From Streptomyces sp. DH41 (GTDB lineage Bacteria > Actinomycetota > Actinomycetes > Streptomycetales > Streptomycetaceae), in contig NZ_JARVKY010000012.1 of assembly GCF_029813785.1 (NCBI RefSeq), positions 62,001 through 126,000 on the forward strand: a stretch of DNA of 64,000 nucleotides, read 5' to 3'. Of this stretch, positions 58,692 through 64,000 are shown piece after piece (the first letter of the stretch is position 1; each line of letters opens with the position of its first letter). The notes under the pieces were generated by a model, which did no database searches, had not been told where the DNA came from, and was given only the letters and a program-made list of their open reading frames with translations. Both the position numbers and the translations under genes were made by a program.

Positions 58692-59363
58692 ATGCACACG
58701 CCGCGCATCGACTCCCCACCCGGTCCACCGCAGCCCCGCACAGCCCTCCGCGTCACTTGGGTGCTGGTCGTGTGCTCCGCGTTGCTGCTCACGCTGGTCG
58801 CCCTCGAGTGGCACCCGTTGATCAACCTGGACGACGACATCGCGGGCACGACGCACCGCTGGGCGGTCGACGAACCGGGCATCACGCACGCCATGCGGAT
58901 CCTCACCGACTGGGTGTGGGACACGTGGACGATGCGACTGCTGTGCGCGGTAGTGGTGCTGTGGCTGTGGTTTCGGCACGGGGACCGGTGGACGGCCGTG
59001 TGGCTGGGGATGACCTGTCTGCTGGGCAGTCTGGCGCAGCAGGCTCTGAAAGCGGCGGTGAACCGCGCCCGCCCGGTCTGGCCCGACCCCGTGGACTCCG
59101 CGCACTACGCGGCCTTCCCCTCGGGCCACGCCATGACCGCCACGTTCGTGTGCGGCCTCCTGGTCTGGCTCCTCCACCACTACGGCGCCGCCCGCTCCCT
59201 GCGCCTGACCGCTCTGGCGGTGGCGGTGGTCTCCGTGGCCGGCGTCGGCGTGACGCGGGTGTGGCTCGGTGTCCACTGGGCCACGGACGTCGTCGGCGGC
59301 TGGCTCCTGGGCGCCATGGTCGTGGCCCTCGCGGTGCTGGTGCACCGGCACCGGCACCCGTGA
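58692..59363 (+). CDS. PAP2-family membrane phosphatase
   Basis: A 223-residue lipid phosphatase of the type-2 phosphatidic acid phosphatase family, with about six membrane helices. The three phosphatase motifs are complete: KAAVNRARP, PSGHAMT and TRVWLGVHWATDVVGG. It should dephosphorylate undecaprenyl pyrophosphate, phosphatidic acid or a similar lipid at the outer membrane face. ATG 58692 has no strong ribosome site and lies shortly after GAGTATCG. Independent gene in a same-strand series. Confidence 0.94.
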   Translation: MHTPRIDSPPGPPQPRTALRVTWVLVVCSALLLTLVALEWHPLINLDDDIAGTTHRWAVDEPGITHAMRILTDWVWDTWTMRLLCAVVVLWLWFRHGDRWTAVWLGMTCLLGSLAQQALKAAVNRARPVWPDPVDSAHYAAFPSGHAMTATFVCGLLVWLLHHYGAARSLRLTALAVAVVSVAGVGVTRVWLGVHWATDVVGGWLLGAMVVALAVLVHRHRHP

Positions 59364-59441
59364 CGACCCCGGTGGGCGGCCCCCGGTACCCAGGGCGTCC
59401 GAACCGCGGGCTGCCGAACGCCGTCTCGTAGGATCCGCCTC

Positions 59442-60131
59442 ATGGCTGCCGTGCTGTTCGACTTCTCCGGGACCCTCTTCCGTATCGAATCCACCGAAGC
59501 CTGGCTGCGCGCGGCGCTCACCGGTGCCGGACTGACACTGTCCGGTCCCGAGTTGGCCGAGACGGCCCGGGCGCTTCAGGCGGCGGGGGCCCTGCCCGGC
59601 GGCGCCAACCCGCTGCGGGTGCCGGAGGAACTCGCCGGCGTGTGGGAGGTCCGGGACGAGAGCTCCGCCGCGCACCGGGCCGCGTACACCGGCCTCTCCC
59701 GCAAGGTGCCGCTGCCGGATCCGGGGCTGCACGACGTGCTGTACGACCGGCACATGACGCCGGGCGCGTGGACCCCCTACCCCGACGCCGCCGAGGTGCT
59801 GAGCGCCCTGCGCGGACACGGGGTCGCGGTGGGCGTCGTCAGCAACATCGGCTGGGACCTGCGTCCGGTCTTCCGCGCGCACGGCCTCGACCGGTACGTG
59901 GACACGTACGTCCTGTCGTACGAGCACGGCATCCGCAAACCCGACCCGCGGCTCTTCGAGACCGCTTGCGCGGCACTCGGCACCGAGCCGGGGCAGACGC
60001 TGATGGTCGGGGACGACCGGCGGGCGGACGGCGGTGCGGCCGCACTCGGGTGCGGGGTGCACTTCGTGGACCACCTGCCGGTGACCGAGCGTCCGGCCGG
60101 GCTGCGGCCGGTGCTGGACCTGGTGTGCTGA
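59442..60131 (+). CDS. HAD-superfamily hydrolase with a DFSGT motif
   Basis: A 229-residue HAD hydrolase with a helical cap. Motif I is FDFSGTLF, so the second Asp of the usual DxD is Ser; motif II is VGVVSNIG, the Lys is in IRKPDPRLF, and motif IV is LMVGDDRRADGGAAA. The DxD general acid of phosphatases is therefore absent, as in dehalogenase-like or atypical members. The substrate is unknown. ATG 59442 lies 7 bases after TAGGAT and has no ribosome site, so it may be leaderless. Confidence 0.92.
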   Translation: MAAVLFDFSGTLFRIESTEAWLRAALTGAGLTLSGPELAETARALQAAGALPGGANPLRVPEELAGVWEVRDESSAAHRAAYTGLSRKVPLPDPGLHDVLYDRHMTPGAWTPYPDAAEVLSALRGHGVAVGVVSNIGWDLRPVFRAHGLDRYVDTYVLSYEHGIRKPDPRLFETACAALGTEPGQTLMVGDDRRADGGAAALGCGVHFVDHLPVTERPAGLRPVLDLVC

Positions 60132-60268
60132 CCGGAGGCCGACGTCGCGGCCAGGACGTTTCCCGAGGCAACCGTCCGGACGTCCGTCCGCCTCGGACGA
60201 TCCCCCGTGTCGCCCGAGGCAGACGGTAGCCGGACCGGGCCCGTCGAGGCCCGTCCGCCTGCGCCGAG

Positions 60269-60290
60269 TATAGTTGGCTGCCAGCCAGTC
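60269..60290 (+). promoter_or_regulatory. Promoter/operator of the TetR gene at 60307
   Basis: TATAGT (60269-60274) is a good -10, and GGCTG-C-CAGCC (60276-60286) is a perfect 11-bp dyad overlapping the expected start site. Autoregulation by the TetR protein is inferred. Confidence 0.55.
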
Positions 60291-60306
60291 AACGCAGGAG
60301 TACAGC

Positions 60307-61053
60307 ATGTCCCCGCGTAGCGCCTCGGTCAATGAAGAGTTGCGGCGGCGTTCGAAGGAGCGGCTCCTGCAAGCCGCGGTGGAGCTCGTCGGCGAGCGCG
60401 GGTACGACGCGACCACACTGGGGGACATCGCCGACCGGGCGGGGTCGGCGCGCGGTCTGGTCTCGTACTACTTCCCCGGCAAGCGACAGCTGGTGCAGTC
60501 CGCCGTGCACCGGCTGATGCACCGCACGCTGGAGGAGGCGCTGGAGCGTCCCCCGCGCACCGCCGAGGGGCCGGAGCGGATGGCTCGGGCCATCGACGCG
60601 ATCCTGAATCTGGCCCGTGATCGGCCGGTGCTCATGCGCCAGCACATGGCGGGCCTGCTCCAGGCCGAGGTGGGTTTCGTGCCGTGCCCGGAGCAGCGGC
60701 GGCTGGCGGAGCTGCTGCGGGACACCGTGGCCCGGCACGGCTCACGGGACGTCGACCGCGACTACCCGATGCTGCGCGCGCTGCTGATGGGCGCCGTGTT
60801 CGCCGCCCTGGTGCCAGGGGTGCCGATGCCCGTGCGGGTACTGCGCGCCGAGTTGTTCGAGCGCTACCGGCTGGAGTGGGGGCTGGGTGCCCCGCCGGAC
60901 GCCGAGGCGCCCGACGGGACGGCGTGCGACACGGACCTGTCGCGGTTCTTCGCGACCGGCGTGCCGGGTCGGCCGGTCCGGACGGACCCGCCCGGACCGG
61001 CCCATGAGACCGGTCAGACCGGTCAGACCGACCGGACGGCTCAGTCGAAGTAG
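60307..61053 (+). CDS. TetR-family transcriptional regulator
   Basis: A 248-residue regulator. The helix-turn-helix is at about residues 18-65, with TTLGDIADRAGSARGLVSYY as recognition part. The C-terminal domain has no family I can name, and the last 35 residues are a disordered Thr/Gly/Gln tail. ATG 60307 has CAGGAG upstream. Its own control region has a -10 and dyad. The last 13 bases overlap the convergent LVIVD gene. Confidence 0.94.
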   Translation: MSPRSASVNEELRRRSKERLLQAAVELVGERGYDATTLGDIADRAGSARGLVSYYFPGKRQLVQSAVHRLMHRTLEEALERPPRTAEGPERMARAIDAILNLARDRPVLMRQHMAGLLQAEVGFVPCPEQRRLAELLRDTVARHGSRDVDRDYPMLRALLMGAVFAALVPGVPMPVRVLRAELFERYRLEWGLGAPPDAEAPDGTACDTDLSRFFATGVPGRPVRTDPPGPAHETGQTGQTDRTAQSK

Positions 61054-62543
61054 TCCGGCTGCGTCTGCGTGTTGAGCTCGCGCAGATGGACCCGCTTGGC
61101 CGGGTCGGTGCGCCGGTCACTGAGCTTGAGGACGTCGAAGCCCTTGGCCATGTCGTTCGAGTAGATGTAGCCGTTGTAGTAGTACGCCGACCAGGAACCG
61201 CCGGTGGTGATGCCGTCCGTGGTCAGCGGGCCCCGCTCGAAGTAGGCGATCTCCTTCGGACGCTCGGAGTCGGTGAACTCCCAGACGGACACGCCACCCT
61301 GGTACCAGGCCTGGACCATGATGTCGCGGCCCTTGACCGGGATCAGCGAGCCGTTGTGGGCCACGCAGTTCTCGGTGTCCGCCTGGTGGCGGGGGATCTT
61401 GAAGTAGCTGCGGAAGACCAGCTCGCGGTGGTCGCCCCTGCCCACGATGTCGTAGATGCCGTCGGCGCCGCGGTTCGGGCCGATCTCCGCGTTGCAGGTC
61501 GCCGCGCTGCCGCCGCCCAGCTCGTCGGTGAAGACGACCTTGTTCGCCTTCTGGTTGAAGGTCGCCGAGTGCCAGAAGGCGAAGTTGACGTTGTCCTGGA
61601 CCCGGTCGATGACCTTCGGCCGCTCGGGGTCCTTGATGGAGAACAGGATGCCGTCGCCCATGCAGGCGCCCGCCGCCAGGTCCTTCGAGGGCAGGACGGT
61701 GATGTCGTGGCAGCCGGTGGTCTTGGAGACACCCGGGTTGGTGGGCCCGCCCGGGTTGCCGCCGCCGTCGGGGCCCTCACCGGGGAACAGCACCGGGAAG
61801 TCCACGACGGCCGCCCGCTCGGGTGCCTTGCGCGGCACCTTGATGACGGAGATGCCGTCGTGCGGCGGCCGGCAGTCGGGGTAGGCGGCGTTGGGTGAGT
61901 ACGAGGAGACGTAGACGTAGACGTTCTTGCGCTCGGGCACCAGCGTGTGGGTGTGCGAGCCGCAGGCGGTCTCGACGGCGGCGACGTACTTCGGGTTCCG
62001 CTTGTCGCTGATGTCGAAGACCTTCATGCCCTCCCAGGAGGACTTCTCGGTCGCGGGCTGCGTGGTGCTGTTGCAACTGCTGTCGCTGCGCGAGGAGTCG
62101 GTCGACAGGAACAGCAGGTCACCGGAGACGGAGATGTCGTTCTGCGAGCCGGGACACAGCACCTGGGCGACGGTCTTCGGCTTCTTCGGGTTCCTGATGT
62201 CGAAGATGCGGAAGCCGTCGTAGTTGCCGGCGAAGGCGTACCGGCCCTGGAAGGCCAGGTCCGAATTGGTGCCGGGCAGCGCGTCCTTGGGGATGTTGGC
62301 CACGTGCTCGATGTTGTCCGAGTGGACTATCTCGTCCTGGCCGGGTATCTCGCCGCTCTCGATGGCGTCGCGCACCTCGGCGCGCGCGCTCTTGGACACC
62401 TCCTTCGACGCGTCCGGGCTGTCCCCGGGGTCGGGGGTCGCCACGGCCGGGCCGGCGGTGAGCAGCGCGGACAGGAGTCCGGCGGCGGCGGCCGCGACTC
62501 CCAGGCGTCTGCGCCGCGTTCGCGGGTCGTTGAACAGGGTCAC
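61041..62543 (-). CDS. Secreted LVIVD-repeat beta-propeller protein
   Basis: A 500-residue exported protein. RTRRRRLGVAAAAAG opens an Arg-rich, possibly Tat, signal ending near AVA|TP. The rest is built of LVIVD-type blades, seen as GFRIFDIRNPKKPKTVAQVL, MKVFDISDKRNPKYVA and VWEFTDSERPKEIAYFE, giving a beta-propeller. Several Cys and HTHTL may bind metal or form disulfides. Function unknown. GTG 62543 has GGGAGG. It is divergent from a DUF305 lipoprotein gene, a pairing seen in other Streptomyces as far as I recall, with an 18-bp dyad before it. Confidence 0.9.
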   Translation of the reverse strand: MTLFNDPRTRRRRLGVAAAAAGLLSALLTAGPAVATPDPGDSPDASKEVSKSARAEVRDAIESGEIPGQDEIVHSDNIEHVANIPKDALPGTNSDLAFQGRYAFAGNYDGFRIFDIRNPKKPKTVAQVLCPGSQNDISVSGDLLFLSTDSSRSDSSCNSTTQPATEKSSWEGMKVFDISDKRNPKYVAAVETACGSHTHTLVPERKNVYVYVSSYSPNAAYPDCRPPHDGISVIKVPRKAPERAAVVDFPVLFPGEGPDGGGNPGGPTNPGVSKTTGCHDITVLPSKDLAAGACMGDGILFSIKDPERPKVIDRVQDNVNFAFWHSATFNQKANKVVFTDELGGGSAATCNAEIGPNRGADGIYDIVGRGDHRELVFRSYFKIPRHQADTENCVAHNGSLIPVKGRDIMVQAWYQGGVSVWEFTDSERPKEIAYFERGPLTTDGITTGGSWSAYYYNGYIYSNDMAKGFDVLKLSDRRTDPAKRVHLRELNTQTQPDYFD

Positions 62544-62559
62544 TGTTTCCTCCCTACGT

Positions 62560-62577
62560 CCGTTCCCGTCGGAACGG
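62560..62577. promoter_or_regulatory. Dyad CCGTTCC-N4-GGAACGG between LVIVD and DUF305 genes
   Basis: Perfect 7-bp arms with the 4-base spacer CGTC, 17 bases before the LVIVD gene start. It could be an operator or a leader hairpin close to the ribosome site. Confidence 0.5.
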
Positions 62578-62752
62578 TTCACGCACCTCCGCAGTATCGT
62601 CTTCACCATGCACATATCAACAGGGGGCAACAAACACGCAATGAAGTTTTTCGATCACTGACGCGCGGAAGCGTGCTAGGACGGTCACCACACCCACAAG
62701 GTGTTCCGCATCCCTCCCCCCTCGGGGGCACCCCCAGCCACAGGAGGTCGTT

Positions 62753-63409
62753 GTGTCCCTTCGCCCCGCGCTGTCCCGTGCCTCGCTCGTCGCGGCCTCA
62801 CTGACCGCACTGGCCGTGCTCGCGCTCGGGGCCTGCGACTCCGGTTCGGACACCGGATCGGCGGCCGCGGCCGGACCCTCGGTGATCGCTCCGGGCAAAC
62901 CGGGCGAGGGCAACCGGACACTTTCCGCCAAGGACGCCGAGGAGCAGCGCGCCGACGACGACTCCCCCAACTCGGCGGACGTCTCCTACGCGCGGATGAT
63001 GATCCAGCACCACGAACAGGCGCTGGAGATGACCGGACTCGTCCCGGAGCACGCCGAGTCCGGCCAGGTCAAAGCGCTCGCGGAACGGCTCTCCGCCGCC
63101 CAGGGACCGGAGATCACGGCGATGAAGGGCTGGCTGAAGAACCACGACGAGAAGGAGAAGGGCGGCGGCCACGACCACGCCGCGATGCCGGGGATGGCGA
63201 CCGAGGCCCAGTTGGAGAAGTTGCGCGCGGCGCGGGGCAAGGCCTTCGACCAGCTCTTCCTCACGCTGATGATCACTCACCACGAGGGTGCGATCACCAT
63301 GGCCACGGAGGTGAAGTCGCAGGGCAACAACGTGCAGGTCGAGGAGATGGCCGACGACGTGGTCGCCCAGCAGACGAGCGAGATCTCGCGGATGCGGAGA
63401 ATGCTGTGA
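62753..63409 (+). CDS. DUF305 lipoprotein
   Basis: A 218-residue exported protein. The signal ends with the lipobox LALGAC, so Cys27 is lipidated and the protein sits on the outer membrane face. Two DUF305 His pairs are ARMMIQHHEQALEM and FLTLMITHHEGAITMA; a His/Met/Asp segment GGGHDHAAMPGM lies between them. The family is linked to copper or other metal handling (family knowledge). GTG 62753 has AGGAGG. The leader has a C/G-rich hairpin near 62715. Divergent from the LVIVD propeller gene, perhaps a joint envelope function. Confidence 0.93.
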   Translation: MSLRPALSRASLVAASLTALAVLALGACDSGSDTGSAAAAGPSVIAPGKPGEGNRTLSAKDAEEQRADDDSPNSADVSYARMMIQHHEQALEMTGLVPEHAESGQVKALAERLSAAQGPEITAMKGWLKNHDEKEKGGGHDHAAMPGMATEAQLEKLRAARGKAFDQLFLTLMITHHEGAITMATEVKSQGNNVQVEEMADDVVAQQTSEISRMRRML

Positions 63410-63427
63410 CGGCCCGTCGGAAACACT

Positions 63428-63883
63428 TCAGCGCCGTGCGCGACGCGGAGCCAGAAAGCCGTCGTCGCGCGCCTGGCCGATCAGCCTGAGCGACTTCCGC
63501 CGGCTGTGCCCGGTCGCGCGCATCACCGCGAGGACCGGGTCGCCGCCCTCGTCCCGGGCCGCCCGGTACTCCCGCGCGACCAGCCGGCGCCCTTCCCTGC
63601 CGCCCGGCCACGCGGGGCGCGCACGCCGCGCGGCGGCCGGTACGGCACGGACGGAGGCCGGCACGCAGGCCTCGAAGAGCGGATCCTCCAGCCACTCGGC
63701 GAGTACGGCCAGGTCGTCGAGGGACAGCGGCGGTTCGGCGCGTACGTCCTCGACCCGCACGTCCTGACCGGACAGCACGGCGAGCGCGTCCACCCGGGCG
63801 CCGTCGGCGAACGTCAGCCGCACGTCGAACCACGAGGTGGTGGTGCCGCCCTCGTCCACCACCCAGGTGTGCCGCACGGACAT
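63428..63883 (-). CDS. DUF6214 family protein
   Basis: A 151-residue protein of the Streptomyces family DUF6214, function unknown. The N-terminal half is a beta-rich domain (MSVRHTWVVDEG, WFDVRLTFADGARVDALAV, VRAEPPLSLDDLAVLAEWL). The basic C-terminal half contains REYRAARDEGGDPVLAVMRA followed by TGHSRRKSLRLIGQARDDG, which looks like a helix-turn-helix and suggests DNA binding. ATG 63883 fits the family; ATG 63949 would add 22 residues without support. The 117 bases from its start to the window edge hold its promoter region. Confidence 0.85.
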   Translation of the reverse strand: MSVRHTWVVDEGGTTTSWFDVRLTFADGARVDALAVLSGQDVRVEDVRAEPPLSLDDLAVLAEWLEDPLFEACVPASVRAVPAAARRARPAWPGGREGRRLVAREYRAARDEGGDPVLAVMRATGHSRRKSLRLIGQARDDGFLAPRRARR

Positions 63884-64000
63884 CTCACCGTCGTCCGGAC
63901 AGCGGTCGGAAAGCTGAAGAGAACGATCAACGAAGGATGCTTCGAGCACACACCGTACGTAACCTCATGATCACATTCCATAAGAACAGAACACGCGCAA

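Noticed and set aside
1..64000. CRISPR arrays, insertion sequences, prophage, tRNA or rRNA genes
   Set aside because: No spaced repeats, transposase or integrase motifs, tRNA cloverleaf or rRNA sequence was seen while reading both strands; a tRNAscan or Infernal run would be decisive.

Overview
The window is about 64 kb of very GC-rich DNA with Streptomyces-type genes: strong third-position GC bias, many GTG and one TTG start, GGAGG ribosome sites, and families typical of that genus (DpsC, BTAD/AfsR-type regulator, DUF6421, DUF5134, DUF6332, DUF6214, mycothiol-dependent maleylpyruvate isomerase family, secreted phospholipase A2 of the S. violaceoruber type). I see no rRNA, tRNA, CRISPR array, insertion sequence or prophage. 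About 60 protein genes and one clear pseudogene cover nearly everything. It reads as chromosomal catabolic and regulatory territory, not a mobile island. Names come from reading the translations; no database search was run.

Layout, left to right. (1) 1-5.6 kb: secreted phospholipase A2; a translationally coupled operon of Gfo/Idh oxidoreductase, DUF6807 protein and cupin behind a LacI-type palindrome; the starvation ferritin dpsC; a membrane protein. (2) 5.6-13.6 kb: a hydantoin or thiohydantoin type locus with a PucR regulator, two DUF917 proteins, a HyuA-like hydantoinase/oxoprolinase, a decayed racemase gene and a class V aminotransferase. (3) 13.6-23.3 kb: a sugar locus with a YicI-type alpha-xylosidase, a lipoprotein-dependent ABC importer, a GH1 beta-glucosidase, a ROK repressor and an MFS transporter. 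The enzymes together suit uptake and cleavage of isoprimeverose or other xyloglucan oligosaccharides. Related TTTTG/CAAAA dyads sit at both control regions.

(4) 23.4-31.3 kb: aldo/keto reductase, a mycothiol-type enzyme, MarR, then an MMPL transporter, sensor kinase and response regulator facing a BTAD regulator across a 12-bp repeat array. (5) 31.3-36.7 kb: TetR with an operator array facing a deazaflavin-dependent nitroreductase homologue, a geranylgeranyl reductase family flavoprotein, an M20 dipeptidase and a P-loop/Nudix fusion. (6) 36.8-43.3 kb: small secreted protein, secreted alpha-galactosidase, ROK sugar kinase facing a LacI regulator, an unfamiliar protein with a cyclotransferase-like motif, and an HpcH/HpaI-type aldolase. 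(7) 43.3-48.1 kb: etfB-etfA, flavin reductase, thioredoxin, acyltransferase, transglutaminase-like protein. (8) 48.1-54.3 kb: a coupled DUF6421-SDR-threonine aldolase operon, glycerophosphodiesterase, acetyltransferase and two VOC proteins. (9) 54.4-64 kb: FUSC-MarR operon, DUF5134, M56 peptidase, PAP2 phosphatase, HAD hydrolase, TetR, and a divergent LVIVD/DUF305 secreted pair, ending with DUF6214.

Two themes stand out beyond the gene list. Almost every divergent promoter pair carries a readable dyad operator next to its own regulator gene (LacI, ROK, TetR, MarR). Short tandem repeats are unusually common in control regions and gene ends: (ACCGC)10, (CACCGGC)6 ending in a ribosome site, (GTCGGTCA)4, a 12-bp array, and an 18-bp minisatellite inside a kinase gene.
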